From: Bacteroidales bacterium
GTDB taxonomy: Bacteria; Bacteroidota; Bacteroidia; Bacteroidales; ML635J-15
Length of the DNA: 41,351 nucleotides
Direction: 5' to 3'
NCBI GenBank assembly: GCA_028702535.1
Contig: JAQVOR010000014.1
Span: forward strand, 1-41,351
The notes beneath the pieces were generated by a model. That model was not told the origin of the DNA and searched no databases. It saw only the letters and a list, made by a program, of their open reading frames with translations. Below are positions 8,801-16,727 of this stretch, in pieces; the stretch's first letter is position 1; each line of letters starts with the position of its first letter. A program made the translations under genes and the position numbers.

Positions 8801-9823
8801 ATGATTTCTGATATTTCTATTGATAAAGCACTATCGTCAAAATTACGAATAATTGATGTCCGTTCTCCAGGTGAATATTTACGTGGACATATTCCAGCAG
8901 CAATAAATATTCCTCTTTTTAATAACGAAGAACGAGCAGATGTTGGAACAGTTTACAAAAAAAAATCAAAAGAAGCAGCAATAGATTTAGGTTATAAATA
9001 CGTAAATCCTAAACTGGATTTTTTTATTACTGAATCCAAAAAGTATGCAGATGATTTAAAAATAATTATTCATTGTTGGCGTGGCGGAATGCGTAGCAGA
9101 TCTTTCGCTAAACACTTATCCGACAACGGATTTAAAGAAGTGTTTGTAGTTACTGGTGGTTATAAATCGTATAGGAATTTTGTTCTCGATTATTTTACAA
9201 ACAAGTTCAATTTAAAGGTACTTGGCGGATATACTGGCAGCGGAAAAACACATATATTGCACGATATTAGAGATACTGGCTATCAAATAATTGATCTCGA
9301 AGCCCTCGCAAATCACAAAGGCTCTGCATTTGGAGCTATAGGATTAGGAGAACAACCAACAACAGAACATTTCGAAAATCTTTTACACAATAATTTATCA
9401 AAATTAGATATAAAAAAGAATATTTGGATAGAGGACGAAAGTATCAGCATAGGCAAAGTGGCTATTCCACTGCAATTTTTTATTCAAATACGAGAAGCAC
9501 CGTTATATTTTATAAATATCCCTAAAGAAGAACGTGCCAAAAGTTTAGTTAAAGAATACACTAATTGCGAAAAGGAAATCTTGCAAAACGCAATATTCAA
9601 AATAGCCAAACGACTTGGAGGACAAGATGTTAAAATGGCTTTGGAATTTATAGAAGCTGGCGATTTTTACAACGCAGCTCTCATTAGCTTACATTATTAT
9701 GATAAAGCATATCTTAGAGGTTTAGACAAAAGAGACATGAAAAAGCTTACAACAATAAACCTAAAAGATACTGACCATATAAAGAACACTTCAATAATCA
9801 AGGCATTATTAAAGCATTACTAA
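8801..9823 (+). CDS. mnmH: tRNA 2-selenouridine synthase MnmH/SelU
   Basis: A 340-residue protein of rhodanese plus P-loop architecture. The rhodanese domain (about 1-125) carries the active-site loop HCWRGGMRSR with Cys92. The Walker A motif GGYTGSGKT is at 142-150, and the IEDES stretch and following helical part fit the family. The enzyme converts 2-thiouridine at the wobble position of certain tRNAs into 2-selenouridine via a geranylated intermediate, using selenophosphate. Its substrate is made by MnmA, which is encoded at 38758 in this window. I chose the ATG at 8801 because a TAnnTTTG promoter element overlaps the alternative GTG at 8795. The gene stands alone, and its stop overlaps a coding-like remnant on the opposite strand. 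Confidence 0.93.
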   Translation: MISDISIDKALSSKLRIIDVRSPGEYLRGHIPAAINIPLFNNEERADVGTVYKKKSKEAAIDLGYKYVNPKLDFFITESKKYADDLKIIIHCWRGGMRSRSFAKHLSDNGFKEVFVVTGGYKSYRNFVLDYFTNKFNLKVLGGYTGSGKTHILHDIRDTGYQIIDLEALANHKGSAFGAIGLGEQPTTEHFENLLHNNLSKLDIKKNIWIEDESISIGKVAIPLQFFIQIREAPLYFINIPKEERAKSLVKEYTNCEKEILQNAIFKIAKRLGGQDVKMALEFIEAGDFYNAALISLHYYDKAYLRGLDKRDMKKLTTINLKDTDHIKNTSIIKALLKHY

Positions 9824-9914
9824 TTCTTTATTAAAGGCATACTATCAACAGGGCAAACGCATACCTTTTCAAACACAATATTGGGATTAATTGTATATGT
9901 CCCTTCGGCAAAAG
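9820..9914 (-). pseudogene. Possible remnant of a 4Fe-4S ferredoxin-like gene, 3' end only
   Basis: The minus strand reads IAFAEGTYTINPN, then IVFEKVCVCPVDSMPLIKN and a stop at 9820-9822. The EGTYTINPN and CPVDSM pieces look like the second half of a bacterial 2x[4Fe-4S] ferredoxin, where an INPxxC...C..VCPVDA pattern is expected, but most cysteines are missing. There is no start codon in a suitable place. The stop overlaps the mnmH stop codon on the other strand. It may be a decayed gene or chance resemblance. Confidence 0.3.
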
Positions 9915-9958
9915 CAATTATAAATATTTTTCTACTATTTGTATTAAAATAAAAAAAC

Positions 9959-9998
9959 TATACGATTATTGTCATATTAGAAAAAAATCGTATATTTG
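9959..9998 (+). promoter_or_regulatory. tetR promoter with overlapping 8-bp inverted repeat (candidate operator)
   Basis: The -7 element TATATTTG is at 9991-9998 and a TTG at 9969-9971 gives about 19 bp spacing, as in Bacteroidota promoters. The perfect inverted repeat TATACGAT (9959-9966) / ATCGTATA (9987-9994) brackets the -33 region and overlaps the -7 element. This is a good place for a repressor to bind. The 20-nt spacer is longer than for most single TetR-dimer sites. Confidence 0.5.
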
Positions 9999-10023
9999 CA
10001 AAGAATTTGTAAGTGGAATAGTG

Positions 10024-10608
10024 ATGAAAAAATATAAAAACAAAAAACAAATATCAATTATAATAACAGCTAAGGAGCTTTTTTATAAGCATGGCTTTAA
10101 ACGTGTTAGTGTTGAAGAAATTTGCCAAACAGCAAAAGTCAGCAAAATGACCTTTTACAAATATTATCCGAATAAAATTGAATTAGCGAAGGCGGTTTAT
10201 GCTAATCTCATAGAAGGCAGTATTTCAAAGTTTCAAGATATTTTACATGGCAATACTTCAGCCGAAGAAAAATTACAAAAATTATTAATGTTAAAAATTG
10301 AAAGCACAAATGATATTAGCATTGAATTCGTGCAAGATTTTTACAATGATACGGAGCTAGGGCTAAAAGAATTTATTATTGACCTTAACGAAAAATACCA
10401 AAATACAATTCTTAAAGACTTTGTGTATGCTCAAGAAAAAGGCTGGTTTAATAAAGATGTTGACATCAGTTTAATGTTTTCAATATCACAAAAGATAATG
10501 GGTTTGATTGACGATCCAATTCTTTTGCAAAAATATGAAAGCCCTCAAAACATAATAATTGCAATTACAAATTTATTCATGTATGGTTTAGGACCTCGAA
10601 ATAAGTAA
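10024..10608 (+). CDS. TetR/AcrR family transcriptional regulator
   Basis: A 194-residue protein. The N-terminal helix-turn-helix has the TetR pattern: AKELFYKHGFKRVSVEEICQ followed by TAKVSKMTFYKYYPNKIELA, roughly residues 18-57. The C-terminal 130 residues are all-helical ligand-binding or dimerisation material with no recognisable ligand class. The ATG at 10024 is preferred over the in-frame GTG at 10021. The gene is first in a same-strand series. The barrel gene starts one base after its stop, so it is probably translationally coupled and controls its own operon. The inverted repeat at 9959-9994 is the candidate operator. The inducer is unknown; TetR proteins beside exporters usually sense a transported or toxic compound. 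Confidence 0.9.
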   Translation: MKKYKNKKQISIIITAKELFYKHGFKRVSVEEICQTAKVSKMTFYKYYPNKIELAKAVYANLIEGSISKFQDILHGNTSAEEKLQKLLMLKIESTNDISIEFVQDFYNDTELGLKEFIIDLNEKYQNTILKDFVYAQEKGWFNKDVDISLMFSISQKIMGLIDDPILLQKYESPQNIIIAITNLFMYGLGPRNK

Positions 10609-10609
10609 T

Positions 10610-11773
10610 ATGAAAAAACACTTATTATTATTATTATCTGTTCTTGCAACAATATTTAGTTGTTATTCATTATACAGCCAAGATACAGTAAAGACATTTT
10701 CTGACAGCTTAATATTTCGGGGGCAGGTTTCGGCTTGGAGTAATTATTATTTTGACAGCCCCCTACCCTTTCAGATTGGCGGCAGATACATACCCACACT
10801 GGAATATGATATTCAGGCCTCAGAAAAAAGCTTAATAGATTTTGAAATCGCAGCAAACATATATGGCACATTTAATTCAAGTCTATTTGATTCTACACAA
10901 CTTGACGGCAACATAAACCCCTATCGCTTATGGACACGATTTTCGACAAATCAGTTTGAGTTAAGACTTGGACTTCAGAAAATTGATTTCGGTTCAGCAA
11001 CATTACTGCGTCCGTTACAATGGTTCAACGCAATTGATCCACGCGATCCATTAAAAATCACAAATGGTGTTTATGGAGTATTAAGCAGATACTATTTTTT
11101 AAATAATGCCAACATTTGGGCTTGGTTTTTATATGGAAACGAAAAGACCCGTGGTTTTGATGCAATAGAAACATATTCGAAACATCCCGAATTTGGCGGA
11201 AGAATTCAATATCCCACATTGAGAGGCGAAATTGCTATTTCATATAATCATAGAACTGCAAACGCACAAAATCTTTTTGCACAGCCTGAATTTGCACAAA
11301 TTCCAGAAGATAGAATTGGACTTGACGGAAAATGGGATTTAATAATTGGATTATGGCTTGAAGCAACACATATTATCAAGCACCGAGATATTGGGATTTT
11401 GACAAATCAAAGTCTGTTTAATTTAGGTGCGGATTACACATTTGGGATAGGCAACGGATTAAATATTATCGTAGAACATTTGTTTATGTCATATAGTCAA
11501 AAGTCGTTTGATTTTAATCAAAACGCAAACTTTTCTGCGTGTAATATAAGCTATCCATTAGGATTTTTCGATAATGTAAGCACCATGGCGTATTATAATT
11601 GGAAAGAAAATGCCATGTCGTTCTTTTTAAATTATTCGCATCAATTTAATAAAATTGCAGGATATATTATGGTTTATTATAATCCTAAGACACAGCAAAT
11701 GATACAGCAAAATGAACTGTTAAATATTTCCTCTGGACCTGGAGTACAAATAATGTTAGTATATAATCATTAA
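10610..11773 (+). CDS. Outer-membrane beta-barrel protein of the ABC/LolA-like cassette
   Basis: A 387-residue exported protein with a signal peptide (MKKHLLLLLSVLATIFSCYS, then LYSQ). The mature part is patterned as amphipathic strands, and the C-terminal strand ends GPGVQIMLVYNH. The segment FELRLGLQKIDFGSATLLRP, then LQWFNAIDPRDPL, resembles the conserved block of DUF1302-like and related outer-membrane barrels (an RLG-Q-I-W/FGS...NP..LF pattern). I would not assign a family firmly. An SC pair within the leader (YSLYSQ follows) does not make a good lipobox, so a soluble signal is more likely. It starts 1 bp after the TetR stop and ends 11 bp before the ATPase start. The context suggests an outer-membrane acceptor or pore for the adjacent transporter. 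Confidence 0.8.
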   Translation: MKKHLLLLLSVLATIFSCYSLYSQDTVKTFSDSLIFRGQVSAWSNYYFDSPLPFQIGGRYIPTLEYDIQASEKSLIDFEIAANIYGTFNSSLFDSTQLDGNINPYRLWTRFSTNQFELRLGLQKIDFGSATLLRPLQWFNAIDPRDPLKITNGVYGVLSRYYFLNNANIWAWFLYGNEKTRGFDAIETYSKHPEFGGRIQYPTLRGEIAISYNHRTANAQNLFAQPEFAQIPEDRIGLDGKWDLIIGLWLEATHIIKHRDIGILTNQSLFNLGADYTFGIGNGLNIIVEHLFMSYSQKSFDFNQNANFSACNISYPLGFFDNVSTMAYYNWKENAMSFFLNYSHQFNKIAGYIMVYYNPKTQQMIQQNELLNISSGPGVQIMLVYNH

Positions 11774-11784
11774 AAAATAAAAAA

Positions 11785-12474
11785 ATGAGCGAAAAAATTA
11801 TCATCATTGAAAACTTAGTAAAACGCTATCCAGTTGGAGAAGGCGAATTTACGGCACTAAACAATATAAATCTCACATTTGATAAAGGAGAGTTTTCTGG
11901 TGTTGTTGGACCAAGTGGATCGGGAAAAACAACCCTGCTAAACATTATTGGATCTCTCGATAAACCAACAGAGGGAAAGGTTATTGTTTTAGATAAAAAC
12001 ATATCAAAACTGTCTCATAAAGAATCTGCACAGCTAAGAAATCTGCACATTGGTTTTATCTTTCAGGTTTATAATTTATTGCCAGTTTACACAGTATTCG
12101 AGAATGTTGAGTTTGCGTTAATTTTACAAAAAGTACCGGCTGCAAAAAGAAAAAAGATGGTTATGGAAGCCCTCGAATGGGTCGGTATTGCCTCGATGGC
12201 AAATAAAAGGCCTTCAAAACTATCAGGTGGCGAAGGACAACGAGTTGCAATTGCAAGAGCTATGGTAAAACGTCCAATATTAGTGTTGGCTGATGAACCC
12301 ACTGCAAATCTTGATGCAAAAAATGCACATGCCATTATTAAAACAATGAAAGAACTAAATAAAGAATTAAATACAACTTTTTTGTTTTCTACTCACGATG
12401 AAAAAGTGATGAATTATTTAACTCGTATCATACATTTAGAAGATGGAGAAGTTGATAGAGATGAGAGGAGGTGA
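11785..12474 (+). CDS. ABC transporter ATPase, LolD/MacB/FtsE-type
   Basis: A 229-residue ATPase with all motifs in place: Walker A GPSGSGKTT (42-50), Q-loop Gln94 (FIFQVYNLLP), signature LSGGEGQRVA (146-155), Walker B ILVLADEP with D170 and E171, and H-loop His204 (FSTHDEK). The signature has GEGQ instead of the common GQQQ. It belongs to the LolD/MacB/FtsE group that pairs with FtsX-type permeases. These machines drive envelope export or lipoprotein release rather than ordinary substrate import. It lies between the barrel gene (11 bp upstream) and the two permeases. Its TGA stop is the first three bases of the 8-bp repeat array that separates it from the first permease. The last residues (VDRDERR) may therefore have been altered when the array arose. 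Confidence 0.93.
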   Translation: MSEKIIIIENLVKRYPVGEGEFTALNNINLTFDKGEFSGVVGPSGSGKTTLLNIIGSLDKPTEGKVIVLDKNISKLSHKESAQLRNLHIGFIFQVYNLLPVYTVFENVEFALILQKVPAAKRKKMVMEALEWVGIASMANKRPSKLSGGEGQRVAIARAMVKRPILVLADEPTANLDAKNAHAIIKTMKELNKELNTTFLFSTHDEKVMNYLTRIIHLEDGEVDRDERR

Positions 12475-12751
12475 TTCTGTGATCCAGTGATTCTGTGATC
12501 CAGTGATGCAGTGATCCAGTGATTCTGTGATTCTGTGATACAGTGATACAGTGATTCTGTGATTCTGTGATACAGTGATACAGTGATGCAGTGATGCAGT
12601 GATCCAGTGATGCAGTGATACAGTGATACAGTGATGCAGTGATACAGTGATACAGTGATACAGTGATACAGTGATACAGTTATACAGTGATACAGTTATC
12701 CAGTGAGACAGAATCACAGAATCACAGAATCACAGAATCACAGAATCACAG
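12472..12751 (+). repeat. 8-bp tandem repeat array, 35 units, inside the transporter operon
   Basis: Thirty-five contiguous 8-bp units. Units 1-30 follow TGATnCAG or TGATTCTG with few exceptions (TTATACAG, TTATCCAG, TGAGACAG). Units 31-35 are AATCACAG, the reverse complement (rotated) of the TGATTCTG unit, so the array ends in inverted copies of its own beginning. The first unit supplies the TGA stop of the ATPase gene. Because 8 is not a multiple of 3, every frame of the minus strand reads the same 8-residue repeat, giving a false open frame there. Confidence 0.97.
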
Positions 12752-12781
12752 AAATAATATAAACGAAAAAACGAAAAAATT

Positions 12782-13939
12782 ATGAAAATAGCCTTTCAAT
12801 TAGCATACAAAAACCTCATGGGGGCGGGTTTACGGACTTGGCTCAATGCAGGGGTGCTGTCTTTTGCATTTGTTGTAATAATCTTTTACAATGGATTAAT
12901 TGACGGATGGAATCAACAAGCAAGCATAGACGGAGTAAATTGGGAATATGGTAACGGGCATTTATTAAACAACGATTATGACGCTTTTGATTCCTTCTCA
13001 ATAGAGGATGGACACGGAATTTTGCCTGAAGACCAACTGGAGAATTTGACTCCGATACTAATTAATCAGGCAACTATTTATCCTCAAGGAAGAATGATGT
13101 CGGCACAACTAAAAGGAATTGATGCGAAGCAAACAGTAATAAAAATACCAACTCAATTGCTATTGTCAAGTGAGGCTGAAATACCTGCTCTTATTGGCGA
13201 AAGAATGGCATCATCCACAAATTTAAAAGTTGGAGACAATTTATTAGTGCGTTGGAGAGATAAAAATGGAACTTACGATGCTGCTAATGTATCCATTATT
13301 GGTATTTTCGACACTAATGTTCCTACTGTTGATGGTGGGCAAATTTGGATACCCATCGAAAAATTATGGAATATGACAGGATTAAATCAACATGCGACAA
13401 TGTTTATTGCAAACGACAATTATATTAGTACCGATGTATCTGGATGGAGATTTGAAAGTAAGGAATACTTACTTAAAGAATTAACCACACTTATAAACGT
13501 AAAAAAAATTAGTGGGTCAATCATTTACATTTTATTAATGGCAATTGGCTTGCTCGCAATTTTCGACACTCAGGTATTATCAGTTTTTAGACGACAAAAA
13601 GAAATTGGAACATACATCGCTCTTGGTATGACTCGTTCTCAGGTTGTTCGTTTGTTTACTGTTGAAGGAAGCATGTACAGTGTTTTTGCCGCAATACTTG
13701 GTGGTATTTATGGCATCCCAATTCTTTGGTATTTAGCACATAATGGAATAGGGTTTCCTGTTTCAGGCGATACAATTGGTGTTATTATGTCCGAACGTAT
13801 GTATCCAATATATGGTTTAGGTTTAATTCTTGGGAGCGTATTTTTAATAGTAATTTCAGCTACTATTGTAAGTTTTTTGCCAGCTCGTAAAATTGCAAAA
13901 ATGAATCCAGTTGAAGCATTAAAAGGAAAAATATCATGA
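12782..13939 (+). CDS. FtsX-type ABC permease, first of a pair
   Basis: A 385-residue permease with LolC/E/MacB-like layout. It has one N-terminal membrane segment (about residues 20-40, AGVLSFAFVVIIFYNG), a large periplasmic domain (about 45-235), and three C-terminal membrane segments starting at GSIIYILLMAIGLLAIF. The cytoplasmic turn RRQKEIGTYIALGMTRSQVV is the FtsX-family coupling region that contacts the ATPase. The C-terminus PARKIAKMNPVEALKG is the classic ending of these permeases. The start lies 30 bp after the 8-bp array. Its stop overlaps the next permease start by 4 bp (ATGA), indicating coupled translation. It works with the upstream LolD-like ATPase. Confidence 0.92.
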   Translation: MKIAFQLAYKNLMGAGLRTWLNAGVLSFAFVVIIFYNGLIDGWNQQASIDGVNWEYGNGHLLNNDYDAFDSFSIEDGHGILPEDQLENLTPILINQATIYPQGRMMSAQLKGIDAKQTVIKIPTQLLLSSEAEIPALIGERMASSTNLKVGDNLLVRWRDKNGTYDAANVSIIGIFDTNVPTVDGGQIWIPIEKLWNMTGLNQHATMFIANDNYISTDVSGWRFESKEYLLKELTTLINVKKISGSIIYILLMAIGLLAIFDTQVLSVFRRQKEIGTYIALGMTRSQVVRLFTVEGSMYSVFAAILGGIYGIPILWYLAHNGIGFPVSGDTIGVIMSERMYPIYGLGLILGSVFLIVISATIVSFLPARKIAKMNPVEALKGKIS

Positions 13940-15210
13940 TAAAATTTATATTTAAAGCAATACTGAGAGACAAAAACAGAAGTCTCCTACCAGTAATTAT
14001 CATCTCAATAGGTGTATTTTTGACAATATTCTTAAGCGGTTTTCTAAGCGGAGTTATGACAGATGTTATCGATCAAACCGCACGCTTTCAAACAGGACAT
14101 GTTAAAGTTATGAGTAAGGCTTATGCCGAAAATGAAGATCAAATACCAAACGACTTGGCTTTACTTAAAGCCGATAGTCTTACTCAAGCATTAATGACAG
14201 AATTTCCTGATTATAATTGGGTACAGCGCATCCGATTCGGAGGACTTGTTGATGCTCCAGATAATGCTGGCGGCTCAAAAGGACAGGGACCATCAGCGGG
14301 TTTGGCAATTGACTTCTTTTCAGGTAAGAGTGGAGAAGTGGAGCGATTAAACATTGTAAACGCCCTAATTGAAGGCAATCTGCCACAGAAAAGCAAAGAC
14401 ATCTTAATCGGATTTGTGTTTGCAGACAAATTAAAACTAAAAATTGGCGATACAATTACATTTATGGGTTCTACTATGTATGGAAGCCTCGCATTTGAAA
14501 GTTTTACGATTAGCGGAATTGTCAATTTTGGTGTCGAAGCTATGGATAGAGGGACAATTATTGTAGATATCTCTGATGCTCGGCGAATGTTAGATATGGA
14601 AAATGCAAGTGGAGAAATACTGGGATTCTCAAAAAAAGAAGTTTATAATAATGAGAATGCAAATTTAATTCAGAATGCTTTTAATGCTCACTATGCTCAA
14701 AGCACTAATGAATACGCTCCTGTAATGATAAAACTTAAAGAGCAAAACAATATGGCAAGTCTTCTCGACTACATAGACGCATTCTCTGCTATGTTTGTGA
14801 TTATTTTTGTGCTAATTATGTCTGTAGTTTTATGGAATACTGGTTTAATTGGAGGTTTACGTCGCTATCAAGAATTTGGAATCCGTTTGGCCTTGGGCGA
14901 AAACAAAAGTCATATTTACAAAACCTTACTCATAGAAGCTGTGCTAATAGGTACTATAGGATCTATTGTTGGAACCATATTTGGAATTACAGCCACCTGG
15001 CTTATGCAAGTTTATGGAATTGATATTAGTGGCATGGTAACAGGTGGAACTATGATGATGCCTACAATTATGCGTGCAAAATTCACACCTGAACTACTTT
15101 ATATCGGTTTTATTCCTGGTCTGATTGCTATGGTATTAGGAAACATGATTTCTGGAATTGGTATATATAAGCGTGAAACAGCAACATTATTTAAAGAATT
15201 AGAAGTTTAA
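13936..15210 (+). CDS. FtsX-type ABC permease, second of a pair
   Basis: A 424-residue permease homologous in layout to the preceding one. It has an N-terminal membrane segment (SLLPVIIISIGVFLTIFLSG), a periplasmic domain from about 45 to 280, then membrane segments beginning FSAMFVIIFVLIMSVVLW. The coupling turn RRYQEFGIRLALGENKSHIY follows, with two more membrane segments. The C-terminus (YKRETATLFKELEV) is less canonical than the PxxAL ending of its partner. Two different permeases with one ATPase match the LolC-LolE-LolD arrangement, so a heterodimeric permease is likely. It begins within the stop of the first permease, and the LolA-like gene follows after 16 bp. Confidence 0.92.
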   Translation: MIKFIFKAILRDKNRSLLPVIIISIGVFLTIFLSGFLSGVMTDVIDQTARFQTGHVKVMSKAYAENEDQIPNDLALLKADSLTQALMTEFPDYNWVQRIRFGGLVDAPDNAGGSKGQGPSAGLAIDFFSGKSGEVERLNIVNALIEGNLPQKSKDILIGFVFADKLKLKIGDTITFMGSTMYGSLAFESFTISGIVNFGVEAMDRGTIIVDISDARRMLDMENASGEILGFSKKEVYNNENANLIQNAFNAHYAQSTNEYAPVMIKLKEQNNMASLLDYIDAFSAMFVIIFVLIMSVVLWNTGLIGGLRRYQEFGIRLALGENKSHIYKTLLIEAVLIGTIGSIVGTIFGITATWLMQVYGIDISGMVTGGTMMMPTIMRAKFTPELLYIGFIPGLIAMVLGNMISGIGIYKRETATLFKELEV

Positions 15211-15226
15211 TTTAAAAAATAACAAT

Positions 15227-15964
15227 ATGAAAAAAATATTAATAGCAATTTTAGCACCTGTCCTATTTACATCAATGGTTAATTTTCCTGATGCAGGAGA
15301 AATAATAAAAAAAGTAGATGAGAACATGACTGCGAAAACACAAGTTATTGAATCTAAAATGATAATTTATGGAAAAAGAAACACCCGTGAAGTAGAATCA
15401 AAAGGATATTCAGAGGGAAACACAAAATCTTTTACAGAATATTTGGCACCGGAAAGAGAAAAAGGCACAAAAATGCTAAAGTTAGAAGATAAATTGTGGA
15501 TTTATTCACCAGAAACCGACCGTACCATTCAACTTTCGGGACACATGCTTAAACAATCGGTAATGGGTTCAGATTTATCATACGAAGACATGATGGAAAC
15601 ACGCAAACTTACCGAAATGTATGACGCTAAAGTAATCGGCGAAGAGGTAATTGATGGGCGAGAAACATGGATATTAGAACTAAATGCGAAAGTTGAAGAT
15701 GTATCTTACGATAAACGCAAAATTTGGGTTGATCAAGAAAGATATGTCCCTCTAAAAGAAGAATTATTTGCAAAAAGTGGGCAGTTACTAAAGAAAACTG
15801 TATTAAGTGAAGTAAAAAAAATCGGTAATCGCTGGTATCCGATGGCAATAAATTACAAAGATATGCTCAAAGATGGAAAAGGAACAGATTTTATCCTATT
15901 AAGCATAAAATTTGATGAGAAAATTCCAGATTATATATTTAGTAAGGCATCATTAAAGAAATAA
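15227..15964 (+). CDS. LolA-like outer-membrane lipoprotein-sorting family protein
   Basis: A 245-residue periplasmic protein with a short signal peptide (MKKILIAILAPVLFTSMV). The body fits the COG2834-type outer membrane lipoprotein-sorting family: IIKKVDENM at the start, KSFTEYLAPEREKGTKMLKL, LWIYSPETDRTIQLSG, MGSDLSYEDMM, and the late IWVDQERYVPLKEE and RWYPMAINYKD strands. These proteins have a half-barrel fold with a greasy groove, as in LolA. In characterised LolA the groove carries lipoprotein acyl chains across the periplasm. Homologues of this branch are often found beside RND or ABC exporters. Here it ends the TetR-barrel-ABC series, 16 bp after the second permease. It is probably the periplasmic shuttle between permeases and barrel. 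Confidence 0.88.
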   Translation: MKKILIAILAPVLFTSMVNFPDAGEIIKKVDENMTAKTQVIESKMIIYGKRNTREVESKGYSEGNTKSFTEYLAPEREKGTKMLKLEDKLWIYSPETDRTIQLSGHMLKQSVMGSDLSYEDMMETRKLTEMYDAKVIGEEVIDGRETWILELNAKVEDVSYDKRKIWVDQERYVPLKEELFAKSGQLLKKTVLSEVKKIGNRWYPMAINYKDMLKDGKGTDFILLSIKFDEKIPDYIFSKASLKK

Positions 15965-16044
15965 TATCTTTTAAAAACACTAAAATTTAATCTGTTTTGA
16001 ATTATCAAAAAATATTCTTTATTTTGTAATAAAATTTGATAACT

Positions 16045-16689
16045 ATGAAAAACAATTTTGGATTTTTTACATTAATGATTTTTGTTAGTTTTATATTTCA
16101 TTCATGCAATAATAGTAACAACAACAATAGCACGAATAATAATAATAATTCACAAAATGAGAAAAAATCAAAACAATCAGTTGTTGATTATACTGGAGAA
16201 AAACTAGTAATTACCGACAAAATCATGTATGATGTACAAATATGTAATGAAATAATTGGCGACAGATCAAAAAATAATCCCGACTGGTTTTGGGAAAATC
16301 TCCCAACCCCAGAAAGCGATGAGTTTATTAAAGCTTTACTTGACGATGCCATTAATGGGAAACTAAAAACCTACTATTACGACTTAACCAGCGATTGCGA
16401 AAGTTTTGATGAAATTGCTCAAGAGGATTTGAAATCTTATATGAACAGCGTAATGACTTATGAATTTGAAGTAATAGATAGTACCGTAAAACGATATAAA
16501 ACAATAAAAAAGCAAGTACCACTTACATATAAACATGTAAAAAAACTACGTTTCCTTGAGGAATGGTTTGTTGCCGATGGAGTATTTCACAAAAAAGTTA
16601 TAGCAGTTGCTCCGTATTTTGTTATTGAGTATCCAGGTTTTGAGACATATAACACTGTTTATTTCTGGATTATGATAAATAAAAATTAA
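16045..16689 (+). CDS. Asn-rich-linker lipoprotein with GldN-like body
   Basis: A 214-residue protein with a lipoprotein signal: a hydrophobic leader ending FHSC (Cys21), followed by an Asn/Ser-rich linker (residues 22-44). I chose the ATG at 16045 because the in-frame upstream TTG at 16036 would add only three residues. The body has an early MYDVQICNEIIGD motif. Near the end it has KKLRFLEEWFVADGVFHKKV, then IAVAPYFVIEYPG. The IRFKEDW...IIGIAP-like pattern is reminiscent of GldN/PorN, a T9SS ring component. The similarity is only remembered, not computed, and true GldN sits with gldKLM, which are absent here. It is probably an outer- or inner-membrane lipoprotein of unknown role. Confidence 0.7.
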   Translation: MKNNFGFFTLMIFVSFIFHSCNNSNNNNSTNNNNNSQNEKKSKQSVVDYTGEKLVITDKIMYDVQICNEIIGDRSKNNPDWFWENLPTPESDEFIKALLDDAINGKLKTYYYDLTSDCESFDEIAQEDLKSYMNSVMTYEFEVIDSTVKRYKTIKKQVPLTYKHVKKLRFLEEWFVADGVFHKKVIAVAPYFVIEYPGFETYNTVYFWIMINKN

Positions 16690-16727
16690 AAACTTTTTAC
16701 AAACTCACATAAAATATTCTATCAAAC

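Noticed and set aside
12436-12717. 93-codon minus-strand frame
   Set aside because: It is the 8-bp array read through; every frame gives the same repeating peptide.
16045-16689. True gldN/porN of the T9SS core
   Set aside because: Only patchy motif resemblance; the gldK, gldL and gldM genes are not adjacent.
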